DNA of 64,000 nt from Crossiella sp. S99.2 (lineage in GTDB: Bacteria > Actinomycetota > Actinomycetes > Mycobacteriales > Pseudonocardiaceae), in assembly GCF_023094165.1 (NCBI RefSeq), contig NZ_JALMDK010000007.1, forward strand, positions 313,099 through 377,098, in the 5' to 3' direction. A program made the translations under genes and the position numbers. The notes under the pieces are model-generated. The model was not told where the DNA came from. It searched no databases and saw only the letters and a program-made list of their open reading frames with translations. Numbering within the stretch: the stretch's first letter is position 1; the number at the start of each line of letters is the position of its first letter. This document shows positions 8,655 through 19,346 of this stretch, piece by piece.

Positions 8655-10715
8655 CGCCTTGACATCGCAGTCGCGCAGGGCCCCGGCCAGCAGTCCGGCG
8701 TACTCGGGCAGCCCGTGCCCGTCCGCCTCGGCGATCGCCGTGACCAGATTGCCACATTCGGCGGCCAGCCACCGTGTGGCCGATGCCGCCCCGGTCAGCT
8801 CCGCCGGACTGACCCCTGGCAGCGGGTCGGGCACCGGGGCGTGCGGGCGGTCCGGGAACAGCAGCCGGGCCGCGATCCGGGCACTGTGCAGTTGGCAGTC
8901 GAGCAACCGGTGCGCGGCGGCCTTGCGTTGCGCGGCGGTGTCCTCGGCCAGCGCGCGCCCGGCGGCGTACTCGCGCAGCAGATCGGGCAGGCCAAAGCGG
9001 TGCGGACCGTCCGGCTCTACCAGGTGCGCGGCGACCAGGATGTCCAGCAGCCGCTGGGTTTCCGCGATCGGCAGACCGGCGATGGCGGCCGCGGTGGTGG
9101 CGGTCAGGTCGCGTACGGGCGCGATCGCGGTCAGCCGGAACAGGCGGCGCGCCGGGGGCGCGAGCCGGGTGTAGGACAGGTCGAAGGCGGCGCGCACCGA
9201 GGACCGCGGATCACCGTCCAGCGCGAGCCCGCCGAGCCGGTCCCCGCCGCGCAACGCGGCCACGTGCGCGCCGATCGGGCTGCCCGGCCGCCCCGCCAGG
9301 TCCACCGCGGCGATGCGCAGGGCCAGCGGCAGCTGACCGCACAGGTCCACCAGATCGGCCACCGCCTGCGGTTCGTCTGCCAGCCGCGCCGCCCCGAGCA
9401 CCTCGCCCAGCAGCTCGCGACCGGCCTCGGCGGTCAGCGGCCCGAGCGGCAACACCGCCGCCGCGTCGGCCACCGGCAGCCCGCGCAGCCGGTCCCGGCT
9501 GGTCACCACCACCAGGCAGCCGGCCGCGCCGGGCAGCAACGGCCGGATGTGCTCGGCGTCGCGGGCGTTGTCCAGCACCAGCAACACCCGCCGGTCGTGC
9601 AGCACCGACCGGTACCGCGCGGCCAGCTCCGCCACGTCCGCGGGCAGCCCGTCCAGTGGAATCCCGAACGCCCGCAGCAGCCGGGCCAGCGCCGCGGCGG
9701 CGGTCAGCGGCGGGTCCTGGCTGTAGCCGTGCAGGTCCAGGAACAGGTGCCCGTCCGGGAACCGGTGCCCGACCCGGTGCGCCCACCGCACAGCCAGCGC
9801 GGTCTTGCCACAACCCGGCGGCCCGGTGATCGCCACCACCGGCAGCCCAGCCGACCGATCGGTAGGTAGAGCTGCGGTCAGCTCGGCGAGTTCGGCGGCC
9901 CGCCCGCACAGCGCGGCGTTGTCCCTGGGTAACTCCCTCGGCACCGGCACCGCGACCACCATCGGCCGGGCGAGCAGCGGATCACCACGCAGGATGGCCT
10001 GGTGCAACGCGCTCAGCCCCGCCCCCGGCTCCAGCCCGAGTTCGCGGACGAGCAGGTCGCGCGCGACCCGGTAGGCGGCCAGCGCCTCGGTCTGCCTGCC
10101 GGAGCGGTACAACGCGAGCATCAGCTGCTGGTGAAACGCCTCCCGCAACGGCTGATCCCTGGTCAGCCCGAACAACTCCGCGACCAGATCCCCATGCCGC
10201 CCCAACTCCAGATCGGTTTCGATCCGCCGTTCCAGGGCCCGCAGCCGCTCTTCCTCCAGCCCCGCGGCCAGGGTGCGCCGCAACGCCACCGAAGGCACTC
10301 CCGCCAGCGCGGGCCCACGCCACAACTCCAGCGCCCGCCGCAACAACTCGTTCTCCCGCCGCACGTCTCCCACGCCCGCCGCCTGTTCGACCAGCCGCCG
10401 AAACCGGTACAGGTCAAGCAGTTCCGGCTCGATCACCAGCGAGTACCCGTCCGCCCGGGTCCGCAGCAGCCCTTCCGCCCCGCCACCGAGCACCCGCCGC
10501 AACCGTCCGATGTAGACGTGCAGCGTCGCCCGCGCGCCGACCGTCGGCTGCTCCCACAACACCGCGACCAACCGATCGGCCGGCACGGTCTGATTGGCAT
10601 GCAGCAGCAAGGCGGCCAGCAACACCTGGAGCTTCCCGGCGCTGACATTGACCGGACCAGCGGTCGAGTGCACCTCCAGTTCGCCGAGCAGTCGTAAGTC
10701 CGTGATCGTCCCCAT
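8637..10715 (-). CDS. SARP/AfsR-type transcriptional regulator with NB-ARC ATPase domain
   Basis: 692 residues. An OmpR-like winged helix at residues 5-95 (LRLLGELEVHSTAG...GKLQVLLAALLL...RATLHVYIGRLRRVL) is followed by the bacterial transcriptional activation domain at about 100-250 (YRSGRQTEALAAYRVARDLLVRELGLEPGAGL). Then comes an NB-ARC NTPase with Walker A GPPGCGKTALA near 295 and Walker B RRVLLVLDNARD near 375. The last 150 residues form a helical arm without clear TPRs. SARPs bind direct heptamer repeats and activate antibiotic genes. No biosynthetic cluster lies next to this copy, so its target is unknown. It is divergent from the DevR-like gene. Confidence 0.93.
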   Translation of the reverse strand: MGTITDLRLLGELEVHSTAGPVNVSAGKLQVLLAALLLHANQTVPADRLVAVLWEQPTVGARATLHVYIGRLRRVLGGGAEGLLRTRADGYSLVIEPELLDLYRFRRLVEQAAGVGDVRRENELLRRALELWRGPALAGVPSVALRRTLAAGLEEERLRALERRIETDLELGRHGDLVAELFGLTRDQPLREAFHQQLMLALYRSGRQTEALAAYRVARDLLVRELGLEPGAGLSALHQAILRGDPLLARPMVVAVPVPRELPRDNAALCGRAAELAELTAALPTDRSAGLPVVAITGPPGCGKTALAVRWAHRVGHRFPDGHLFLDLHGYSQDPPLTAAAALARLLRAFGIPLDGLPADVAELAARYRSVLHDRRVLLVLDNARDAEHIRPLLPGAAGCLVVVTSRDRLRGLPVADAAAVLPLGPLTAEAGRELLGEVLGAARLADEPQAVADLVDLCGQLPLALRIAAVDLAGRPGSPIGAHVAALRGGDRLGGLALDGDPRSSVRAAFDLSYTRLAPPARRLFRLTAIAPVRDLTATTAAAIAGLPIAETQRLLDILVAAHLVEPDGPHRFGLPDLLREYAAGRALAEDTAAQRKAAAHRLLDCQLHSARIAARLLFPDRPHAPVPDPLPGVSPAELTGAASATRWLAAECGNLVTAIAEADGHGLPEYAGLLAGALRDCDVKAANAAR

Positions 10716-10882
10716 TTGTTGGTTCTTAGCAGGAATCCGTGGGGGTTCGTGACCAGCTAACCGCGCTGGGCGGGGGTGCGTTAGCCAGGCAACAGGGCGG
10801 CGTTAGTGACATAGCGGCGTTATCGCCGAGTTGGGCCGAAGGAGCATTGCCCGGCTCGCGTTACTGCGGTAAGGCTGGCGGC

Positions 10883-11521
10883 ATGGTGACCCGGGTGTTC
10901 CTGGTTGACGACCACGAGATCGTGCGGCGTGGGGTGATGCACCTGCTGGCCGCGCATCCCGATATCGAGGTGGTCGGTGAGGCGTCCTCCTGTGCCGAGG
11001 CGCTGGCCAGGGTGCCCGCGGTGGGGCCGGCGGTGGCGGTGCTGGATGTGCGGCTGCCGGATGGCAACGGGATCGAGTTGTGCCGGGAGTTGCGGTCGGG
11101 CACGCCGGAGTTGCGGGTGCTGATGCTGACCTCGTTCGGCGATGACGAGGCGTTGATGGACGCGGTGCTGGCCGGGGCGGCGGGTTTTGTGCTCAAGCAG
11201 GTGCTGGGGCATGACCTGGTGGGGGCTATTCGCACGGTGGGGGCCGGCGGGTCGTTGCTGGACGCGCGGACCACCTCGGCGTTGCTGGCCAGGGTGCGGC
11301 GGGAGCGGGAGCAGGACGATCCGTTGAAGGTGCTGACGCATCAGGAACGCACGGTGCTGGAGTTGATTGGCGAGGGGCTGACGAATCGGCAGATCGGCGA
11401 TCGGATGTTCCTGGCGGAGAAGACGGTGAAGAACTACGTGTCGCATTTGCTGGCCAAGCTGGGGATGGAGCGGCGGACACAGGTGGCGGTGTACGCGACC
11501 AAGCTGCGCCGGACGGAGTAG
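10883..11521 (+). CDS. devR: NarL/LuxR-family response regulator, DevR/DosR-like
   Basis: 212 residues. Receiver domain: acidic pocket DD at 9-10, phosphoacceptor D55 ([13 protein letters not shown]), T83 (LMLTSF) and K105 (FVLKQVLG). The C-terminal GerE/LuxR HTH at about 146-210 ([50 protein letters not shown]) has the DevR-type recognition helix EKTVKNYVS. The frame extends to 10739, but receiver homology fixes the ATG at 10883. The probable kinase gene converges from the other side of a palindromic spacer. Sequences resembling the DevR box stand before six nearby genes, which supports the assignment. Expected role: activating a hypoxia, NO or dormancy programme. Confidence 0.86.
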   Translation: MVTRVFLVDDHEIVRRGVMHLLAAHPDIEVVGEASSCAEALARVPAVGPAVAVLDVRLPDGNGIELCRELRSGTPELRVLMLTSFGDDEALMDAVLAGAAGFVLKQVLGHDLVGAIRTVGAGGSLLDARTTSALLARVRREREQDDPLKVLTHQERTVLELIGEGLTNRQIGDRMFLAEKTVKNYVSHLLAKLGMERRTQVAVYATKLRRTE

Positions 11522-11544
11522 CACGGCGGGCACAGCAACCCCCA

Positions 11545-11613
11545 ACGCCGAGTTGGCCAAAGTCGTACGCATAGTTGGCCCAAGTGGGCGTACCACTTTG
11601 GCCAACTCGACGG
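11545..11613. repeat. Intergenic nested palindrome, family copy 1
   Basis: Outer arms GAGTTGGCCAAAGT (11550-11563) and ACTTTGGCCAACTC (11595-11608) pair perfectly. Inside them GTACGC and GCGTAC pair, around a central AGTTGGCCCAAGTG. It lies between the convergent DevR-like and DevS-like genes and may act as a bidirectional terminator. Confidence 0.85.
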
Positions 11614-11660
11614 CGGAGGCGGGCCGGAACGAGTAAGCGGCCCCAGTTCAGGTCACCTGG

Positions 11661-13403
<1,743 letters not shown>

Positions 13404-13504
13404 TCAGTGGTCAGTCTGACAGAGTGTCACGGCTTGTCACGCGGAGGAATCGGGGAGATCACCCCTAACCGTAGTGCCGTTCTTTTGTGACACAGACAGC
13501 ACCA

Positions 13505-13518
13505 GGGACCTTGGACCG
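13505..13518 (+). promoter_or_regulatory. DevR-box-like site before the P-type ATPase-like gene
   Basis: GGGACCTTGGACCG matches 10 of 14 positions of the DevR core GGGACTWWAGTCCC and lies about 63 bp before the start at 13581. Confidence 0.5.
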
Positions 13519-13580
13519 TGTTGGCGGCCCGACCGGCGCGGCACCGTGGGGGCCCGGTGCACAGCGGGAGGCGGGTGGCG

Positions 13581-15647
13581 ATGGCGGATCCGGCGAGACC
13601 GGCCGGGCTCAGTTCGGCCGAGGTGGCGTTGCTGCGGGCCGGGCACCGGCCGCGGGAACCGTCGCTGGTGGCGCGATTCCTGGGGGTGCTGTGTGGTCCG
13701 CCCGCGCTGATGCTGGTGCTGTCCGGGCTGTTCGACCTGCTGGGCTGGCGGCAGACCGGCAGCGGCCTGCTCACCCTGGCCGCCGCGGTGCTGCTGGCCG
13801 GCTGGTCGGCCGGGGTTGCCGCGCACGCCCTGGCCGCGCCGGCGCGGCAGGCGACCGCGATGCGGGACGGCCGGGCGCAACCGGTTGCGGTGGAGGACCT
13901 GGTACGCGGGGATTTGCTGGTGCTGGCGCCCGGAGACATCCTGTCAGCCGATCTGTCCATTGTGGACGATCAAGGTCTGGTGCTCGACGGCGGACCGGTG
14001 GCCGGGGCGGTGGTGCTGGCCGGATCGGGGCTGGGACGGGTGCGTGCGCTGCCAACCAGCCAAACTCTGGTGGACCCGTTACCGGCGGCGTTGCGGCTGC
14101 TGGCGGTGGCTGCCGCGCTGACCGCGGTCCTGCTCACCGCGTTGCTCAGCCTGCGCGCGCCGGGGGAGTGGCCGCACTGGCTGGTGCTGGGCGCGGTGCT
14201 GCTCGCCGCCGTGTGCGCGGTCCGCCCGGCCACGGTGACCGCGCTGGCCCGGACCGCGGCGGCCCGGCGGATGGCGACCGCCGGTGCGGTGGTGCGGGAT
14301 CCCCTGGCGGTGGACGCCCTGGCCCGGTTGTCCGTGCTCTGCTTGGACGGCGACGGCCTGGCCTGCGCCGGCACGCCCAAGTTGTCCGCGGTGATCCCGG
14401 CGCCGGGACACGAGCTGACCGGGCTGTGGCTGGCGGTGCTGCGCGTCCTCGGCGCCGAGGAGGAGGGCCCGGCCGAGCACGCGGTGCTGCGGACAGCGGC
14501 GGGTGCGGTCGAGCAGACGTTGCCGCCGGTGGGCTTCTTGCTGCACCGGCGGCAGGCGGACTACGGGCAGATCGCCGCACACCGGCTGGGCCGGGCCACC
14601 GTGGTCACCGTGCTCGGCGACCCGGACGCGATGCTGCCGCACTGTGCCCCGGACGAGCGGTTCGCGCTGGCCGTGGCCGAGCTGACCAAGGGCGGGCACC
14701 GGGTGCTGGTGCTCGCCCAGGCCAGGTCACAGTCCACAGTGGACATCGAGGGCGAAGGGCCGCCGCCGGGGCTGGAAGTGGTGGGACTGCTGGGCATCAC
14801 CAACCCGGCCCGGCCGGCCTGGCCGACGGCCGAACTGCGCCGCAGCGGCGTGCGGGTGGTGCCGGTCGGCGCAGCGTCCGCGGCCGTCGATCTTGTCGCG
14901 ACGCACCGCGCGGCGGGCGAGGTGGTCGCCGTGGTCAGCGACCGGCTCACCTTCGCCCGCGCCTTGCTGGCCGCCGACCTGGGCATCGCCACCGGTGGCC
15001 GGGCGGCGAATGTGCTGGTGCCGGGGGATCGGCCGGGCGCGCTGCCCGCCGCGATCAGGCACAGCCGCCGGGCGGCCCGCAACCGGCACGCCGCCCTGAG
15101 CTACCTGGCCGCCGCCGGACTCGGCCTGCTGCTCACCGTGCTCGGCGCGACCCTGCTGCTGCCGGCCCCGCCGGTGCACCCGGTGCACCTGGCCTGGCTG
15201 GCCCTGGCCGCCGGGGTGCTGCCCGCGACCGCATTGGCCGTGGACCACCCGCCCGGCGACCCGCTGTACCAAGCCCCGCAACGGTTCCGGCTACTGCCCG
15301 CGCTGCCCGACGCCATCCTGCTGGCAGCGTTGTCCTTGCTGTGCGCGACTCTCGGCGATCCGGCCGACGCCCGGACCCGGCTGGTGCTGGCTCTGCTCGC
15401 CGGTCAGCTCGCCCTGGCCCTGGTGTGCCGCGGCGAACGCTGGCCGCTGGAATCCGGCTGGACCGGCGCCCGCCGCACCCCGCTGCTGCTGGTCGGCACC
15501 CTGGGAGTTTCCCTTGCCCTGACGGCGGTCCCGGTACTGCGGACCGCCGTCGGACTCACCTGGATCGGCCTGGACGGCCTGGGCCTGGTGCTGCTCACCG
15601 GCCTGCTGGCGCTGGCCGGGACCGCGCTGACCCGGCGGCTGCGCTGA
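13581..15647 (+). CDS. P-type ATPase-like membrane protein lacking the catalytic motifs (pseudo-ATPase)
   Basis: 688 residues from the ATG at 13581 (GGGAGG 9 bp upstream). The overall order is that of a cation P-type ATPase: N-terminal element, helices, actuator domain, helices, P/N domain, C-terminal helices. The key motifs are changed. The TGES position reads LDGGPV (135-140). The Pro-Glu-Gly of the transport helix reads VRPATVTAL. DKTGT reads CLDGDGL (D256 kept, Lys and both Thr lost). TGD reads PVGAAS. GDGVNDAP reads SDRLTFAR before the well-kept ALLAADLGIATGG (461-473). ATP-driven transport by the normal cycle is therefore unlikely. A DevR-box-like site precedes it, and mycobacterial DosR controls the P-type ATPase CtpF, so a regulatory or scaffold role in the same response is plausible. 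Confidence 0.82.
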   Translation: MADPARPAGLSSAEVALLRAGHRPREPSLVARFLGVLCGPPALMLVLSGLFDLLGWRQTGSGLLTLAAAVLLAGWSAGVAAHALAAPARQATAMRDGRAQPVAVEDLVRGDLLVLAPGDILSADLSIVDDQGLVLDGGPVAGAVVLAGSGLGRVRALPTSQTLVDPLPAALRLLAVAAALTAVLLTALLSLRAPGEWPHWLVLGAVLLAAVCAVRPATVTALARTAAARRMATAGAVVRDPLAVDALARLSVLCLDGDGLACAGTPKLSAVIPAPGHELTGLWLAVLRVLGAEEEGPAEHAVLRTAAGAVEQTLPPVGFLLHRRQADYGQIAAHRLGRATVVTVLGDPDAMLPHCAPDERFALAVAELTKGGHRVLVLAQARSQSTVDIEGEGPPPGLEVVGLLGITNPARPAWPTAELRRSGVRVVPVGAASAAVDLVATHRAAGEVVAVVSDRLTFARALLAADLGIATGGRAANVLVPGDRPGALPAAIRHSRRAARNRHAALSYLAAAGLGLLLTVLGATLLLPAPPVHPVHLAWLALAAGVLPATALAVDHPPGDPLYQAPQRFRLLPALPDAILLAALSLLCATLGDPADARTRLVLALLAGQLALALVCRGERWPLESGWTGARRTPLLLVGTLGVSLALTAVPVLRTAVGLTWIGLDGLGLVLLTGLLALAGTALTRRLR

Positions 15648-15650
15648 CCC

Positions 15651-16634
15651 TCAGACGTCCGCGTGCCAGTGCACGCCCAGGGTGCCGCGCTTGGCTTCCC
15701 GGTTGGACGCCTCCACGCCGACCCAGCCGTGCAGCACCCCGTCGTCGTCGATGATCTGCAACTGCGGCTTGACGTGCGATCCCCCGTCGTAGCAGTCGGA
15801 GCCGGTGGCGCGCAGGCAGGTGCAGTGGTGCTCGTAGTAGTTCTTCCGCCCGCCCTCCGAGGCCAGGTAGTACCGGATCGCCCTGGTCTCACCGGGTTTG
15901 CAGGCGGAGCAGGCTTCCGGGGAGCCGACAGGCAGGCCCGCGCTGAGGCAGTCGCCGTTGCACTGCTTCCAGGCCGTCGAGGTCAGGTCCATGATCGAGG
16001 TGCCGGTGTCGGTCTCGATCTTGCCGGTCTTCACCACGTAGGTGATGGAGTTCTGCCGGCCCAGGTACTTGTGCCGCGGGACCTTGTTCAGCGGCACAAA
16101 GGTGTCGTGCGGGGCGTTGCTGCCGTAGCCCTGGCCGACGGTGGCGCCGTAGCTGGAACTCCGCAGGCCGATCGAGCTGAGCTTCGCGGTCGGCTTGCCC
16201 ACCGCCCAGGTCTCGGTCATCCCGCCATCCCAGGTGATCACCACCTGGGTGCCGTCGTTGGTGTAGGTGCCGTTGAGCGACTTGGTCAGCGCACCGGCCT
16301 GGAACCCGCCGGAGGTGTGGATCTCGCAGGCCTTGCCCACGCAGCCCGCCGAGGTCGGCTTGATGTTGGCGTGCGGGTAGCCGGTGCCCCAGTCCCAGAA
16401 CCAGAACGACTCGGTCACCGTGCCGTTGCCGTTGAAGTAGTACATGGCCAGCCGGGCGAAGGACTGCTTCCCGGTGCTGTCCGGGTGGATACCGCCGATG
16501 GTGACCGCGTAGATCCGCTTGCCACCGGGGTAGTCCACCGCCTGTGCCGTCCCTGGCGCGGTCGCCGCGGTCGCGGTGAACACCAGCGTGAGCGCCAGCA
16601 GCAGCCGCCAGCAAGCCCCGAACATCCGCTTCAT
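15651..16634 (-). CDS. Secreted protein of unknown function
   Basis: 327 residues. A clear signal peptide (MKRMFGACWRLLLALTLVF, cut near AQA-VD) leads a globular protein rich in Gly, Tyr and Trp, with about a dozen Cys concentrated in the second half (QCNGDCLSAG, EACSACKPGE, HHCTCLRATGSDC). No catalytic motif is recognised. The repeated Trp/Gly turns (FWFWDWGTGYPHAN, VVITWDGGMTETW) suggest a beta-rich fold. It converges on the P-type ATPase-like gene with a 3-bp gap. Its start is only 23 bp past the tnpB stop on the same strand, so the transposon may now carry, or may have displaced, its promoter. Confidence 0.75.
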   Translation of the reverse strand: MKRMFGACWRLLLALTLVFTATAATAPGTAQAVDYPGGKRIYAVTIGGIHPDSTGKQSFARLAMYYFNGNGTVTESFWFWDWGTGYPHANIKPTSAGCVGKACEIHTSGGFQAGALTKSLNGTYTNDGTQVVITWDGGMTETWAVGKPTAKLSSIGLRSSSYGATVGQGYGSNAPHDTFVPLNKVPRHKYLGRQNSITYVVKTGKIETDTGTSIMDLTSTAWKQCNGDCLSAGLPVGSPEACSACKPGETRAIRYYLASEGGRKNYYEHHCTCLRATGSDCYDGGSHVKPQLQIIDDDGVLHGWVGVEASNREAKRGTLGVHWHADV

Positions 16635-16657
16635 CGCATGATCCGTTCATCGAAGTG

Positions 16658-18043
16658 TCAGTGACTTTCCATGATTCGCCCATTGCTGGGCGAAGGTCCC
16701 CGTCTTGCCCAGGCGGGGACCGCCCGGAGCGGGGTGGACGCTTCACAGCCACCTGCCAAGCCAGGCTTGGTCTGACGGTCGGCTCCACATCCGTTTCGCG
16801 TCTCCGGGCCACTCCCGGCGACGTGCCGCTTCACCAGCGCGGCGAGGTTGCGTGCGGCATTGACATCCCGGTCGAGGACCAGACCGCAATGCTCACAGAG
16901 GTAGGTACGCACCCGAAGCGGCAGTTTGGGTTTCACTGCCTGACAACCGGAACACGTCTTGGAACTGGGAAACCACCGATCCGCCACAGTCAAGCACCCG
17001 CCGTGCCAGATCGTCTTGTAGACGAGCTGGCGGCGGATCTCACCAAACCCGGCATCGGCAAGCGCGCGGGCAAGCCTGCGGTTGCCCACCATTCCCGCCA
17101 CGTTGAGGTCTTCCACCACAACTATGCCGTACTCACGAGCCAAGCTGGTCGTGAGCTTGTGAATCGCATCCCGGCGCAGATTCCCGATGCGGTGGTGGAC
17201 ACGATTGCGCCGGAGATTCGCTCGCTCCCATCGCTTCGACGGTCGCGTCCCGGTACGCCGATCTGGGCCGTGACGTCGCGAAACCGTGCGGGACAGGCGA
17301 GCGAGCCTGCGTCGAGCGGTGTCGTAGTGCCTCGGGTTCTCCACCGGAGCGCGGCCGTCGGAGAACACCGCGAGGGTCTTCACACCGAGATCCACCCCGA
17401 TCACCGTCTTCGGCCGCCTCGGGGCGCTCACACTGCGCTGGACCTCGACGGTGAAGGAGCAGAACCAGCGGCCGGCCTCCCGGCGAACCCTCGCAGAGAT
17501 GATTCTGGCGGTGCCGTCGGTGATCCGGCGGTGCAGTTTACGGGTGGACTCGTGGGTTTTGATCGTGCCAAGCATGGGCAGTGTGACGTGCTTGCGGTCG
17601 GGTTCCAGCCGGATCGCCCCGGTGGTGAACCGGCACGACGAATTGGCCTTCCGTTTCGACTTGAAGCGCGGGAAACCCACACGTGGTCCCCTCCGCTTGC
17701 CGCGCTTGGAGTCCGACCAGGTCCGCAGCGCGTGGGCGAGCTGGTCGAAGCCGGTCGCGTAGGCCTCTTTCGAGCATTCAGCCCACCACGGGGCGACCTC
17801 GGCCTTGACGGTGTTCCACCTCTTGCGCAGCGAGTACATCGACCAGCTCACCGGCGGCGTCAATGCCTCTTCGGTGATGGCGTAGGAACGCTCAGCAGCA
17901 CGCTGCGCGAGGTTGGCCTTGACCAGCGCGAGGCCCCAGTTGAACGCGACTCGGGCTGCCCCGCAATGCCGTACCAGCGCACCGACCTGACGCGGAGTCG
18001 GGTCCAGGGCAAAACGGTAGGCATGGATGACCGTCAAAGTCAT
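16658..18043 (-). CDS. tnpB: TnpB (IS200/IS605-family RNA-guided nuclease), solo copy
   Basis: 461 residues, apparently intact. RuvC residues: D218 (IGVDLGVKTLAV), E311 (VVVEDLNVAGM) and the DRDVNAARN motif (DRD 391-393). The zinc finger is C364-x2-C367 and C383-x2-C386. The tail ETRNGCGADRQTKPG...SPSNGRIMESH is typical of actinobacterial TnpB, where the coding sequence overlaps the omega-RNA near the right end. No tnpA lies nearby, so this is a TnpB-only element or a remnant moved in trans. The start at 18043 gives the normal N-terminus (MTLTVIHAYRFALDPTPRQ). Element ends are not defined with confidence. Confidence 0.92.
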   Translation of the reverse strand: MTLTVIHAYRFALDPTPRQVGALVRHCGAARVAFNWGLALVKANLAQRAAERSYAITEEALTPPVSWSMYSLRKRWNTVKAEVAPWWAECSKEAYATGFDQLAHALRTWSDSKRGKRRGPRVGFPRFKSKRKANSSCRFTTGAIRLEPDRKHVTLPMLGTIKTHESTRKLHRRITDGTARIISARVRREAGRWFCSFTVEVQRSVSAPRRPKTVIGVDLGVKTLAVFSDGRAPVENPRHYDTARRRLARLSRTVSRRHGPDRRTGTRPSKRWERANLRRNRVHHRIGNLRRDAIHKLTTSLAREYGIVVVEDLNVAGMVGNRRLARALADAGFGEIRRQLVYKTIWHGGCLTVADRWFPSSKTCSGCQAVKPKLPLRVRTYLCEHCGLVLDRDVNAARNLAALVKRHVAGSGPETRNGCGADRQTKPGLAGGCEASTPLRAVPAWARRGPSPSNGRIMESH

Positions 18044-18168
18044 TCAGCTACCCCGCCTACCGCGTTCCACAACGATCACGGTAGTGGCGGAGGGAGACAG
18101 ATTCCGGTGCGACTTGCGCCGTCACCCGTTCGAGCTGGGCTCTGACCTCGATGTGCCTCCTACGGGGC

Positions 18169-18188
18169 TGACACTTGCCAAGGTGTCA
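18169..18188. repeat. Imperfect hairpin upstream of tnpB (possible left-end structure)
   Basis: TGACAC (18169-18174) and GTGTCA (18183-18188) pair around TTGCCAAG. The site is 126-145 bp beyond the tnpB start. The right-end flank near 16650 also contains TGACACTT on the minus strand. This is compatible with subterminal transposon hairpins but not proven. Confidence 0.3.
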
Positions 18189-18244
18189 TGCAGCAGTCGG
18201 CAGTTATACCAGTGAAATCCGGGCAACCTACCACCGCGAGCGGG

Positions 18245-19261
18245 TCAGAACAGCCGGGCGAACCGGGCCGCCGCCGGGGGTTCCACCTGACGGGCGACCC
18301 CGCCCACCGTCCACGCGGTGACCTGCCCCGCCGGGCCGGGGGTGACCTCGCCGATGACGGTGGCCTGGGCGCCGCCGGGTTCGGCGCGCATGGCCGCGAG
18401 CACCCGCTCGGCCGCGGCCGGGCGCAGCAACGCGACCAGGCAGCCCGCGCAGGGCAGTTCCCACGGGTCGGCCTCGAAGACCTTGCCCGCCGCGACGACC
18501 TCCACCGGCACCGGCACCGCCGCCTCGAACAACTCGATGCCCACCCCCGCCGCGCCGGCCAGCCCGGTGAGCGCGCCGGCGAGTCCGCCGCGGGCGGGAT
18601 CGCGCAGCGCGTGCACCCCGCCGCCGCCGGCCGCGGTCATCGCGGCCACCAGGCGGTGCAGGGGACGGGTGTCGGAGCGGATGGAGACGGCCAGGCCCAG
18701 TTCATCGCGGGCGTCCAGCATGGCCGCCCCGTGCAGGCCGATCGGCCCGGACAGCACCACCACATCGCCGGGCAGCCCTCGGCCCGCGGTGGGCGGCGCG
18801 TTGGTCAGGGTCACGCCGAGACCGGTCGCGGTGAGCTGGAGTCCGTCCACCGCGCCCCTGGGCACGATCTTGGTGTCGCCGGTGACCACCGGCACCCCGG
18901 CATCCTGCGCGGCCTTGGCCGCCGAGACGCTCACCCGGTGCAGTTCCGGTTCGGGCAGGCCCTCCTCGACCACGTAGGCCAGGCCCAGCGCGACGGGTTC
19001 GGCCCCGCGCATGGCCAGGTTGTTGATGGTGCCGTGCACCGCGAGCGAACCCAGGTCGCCGCCGGGGAAGAACCGGGGCGCGGCCACGTAGGCGTCCACG
19101 CTCAGCGCCACCGGCCCGGCGCTCACCGGGAACACCGCGGCGTCCTGCGGTGGTTTGGGCAGGCCCGGCTCGGCGCGCACCGTCTCGTCCAGCAGCCGGG
19201 CCAGCGCGAGTCCGCCGTCCTGGTCGAGCATGATCCGGGGGGTTGTTTCTGGCGGGTTCAC
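18245..19261 (-). CDS. hypE: HypE-like protein (AIR synthase fold) without the C-terminal carbamoyl-carrier Cys
   Basis: 338 residues from a GTG at 19261, chosen because GGAGG sits 5 bp upstream; the frame runs on to 19300. HypE normally dehydrates a thiocarbamate on its last residue (PRIC end) to make the cyanide ligand of NiFe hydrogenase. The ATP-binding and central motifs are kept (LSVDAYVAAPRFFPGGDLG, HGTINNLAMRGAEP, VVTGDTKIVPRGAVDG, DPARGGLAGAL). The N-terminal HGSGG reads LDQDGG, and the protein ends AARFARLF with no Cys; other frames at the 3' end do not restore one. It may be a decayed HypE or a repurposed enzyme. A DevR-box-like site lies 58 bp upstream. Confidence 0.82.
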   Translation of the reverse strand: MNPPETTPRIMLDQDGGLALARLLDETVRAEPGLPKPPQDAAVFPVSAGPVALSVDAYVAAPRFFPGGDLGSLAVHGTINNLAMRGAEPVALGLAYVVEEGLPEPELHRVSVSAAKAAQDAGVPVVTGDTKIVPRGAVDGLQLTATGLGVTLTNAPPTAGRGLPGDVVVLSGPIGLHGAAMLDARDELGLAVSIRSDTRPLHRLVAAMTAAGGGGVHALRDPARGGLAGALTGLAGAAGVGIELFEAAVPVPVEVVAAGKVFEADPWELPCAGCLVALLRPAAAERVLAAMRAEPGGAQATVIGEVTPGPAGQVTAWTVGGVARQVEPPAAARFARLF

Positions 19262-19318
19262 AAGGGCCTCCACTGGTCGGCAGGCGTACAGCGTGACCAC
19301 CGCGTCCGGGCCGGATCA

Positions 19319-19332
19319 GTGCCGAAAGACCC
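19319..19332 (-). promoter_or_regulatory. DevR-box-like site before hypE-like gene
   Basis: Read on the minus strand, GGGTCTTTCGGCAC matches 10 of 14 positions of the DevR core. Its 12-base part GCCGAAAGACCC (plus strand) recurs exactly at 19838-19849 upstream of the next gene. Confidence 0.5.
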
Positions 19333-19346
19333 TGGCCGCCAAGGAC

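Noticed and set aside
10739-10882. Search for a DevR-box-like site before the devR-like gene itself
   Set aside because: The best candidate (GGGCCGAAGGAGCA) matches only about half the core positions, so no autoregulatory site is claimed.
13451-13470. Near-palindrome GGGGAGATCACCCC between devS and the P-type ATPase-like gene
   Set aside because: Too short and imperfect at the centre to call an operator, and unlike the DevR box.
16655-18145. A 496-codon frame opposite tnpB
   Set aside because: The minus strand has all TnpB catalytic and zinc residues; the opposite frame has none.
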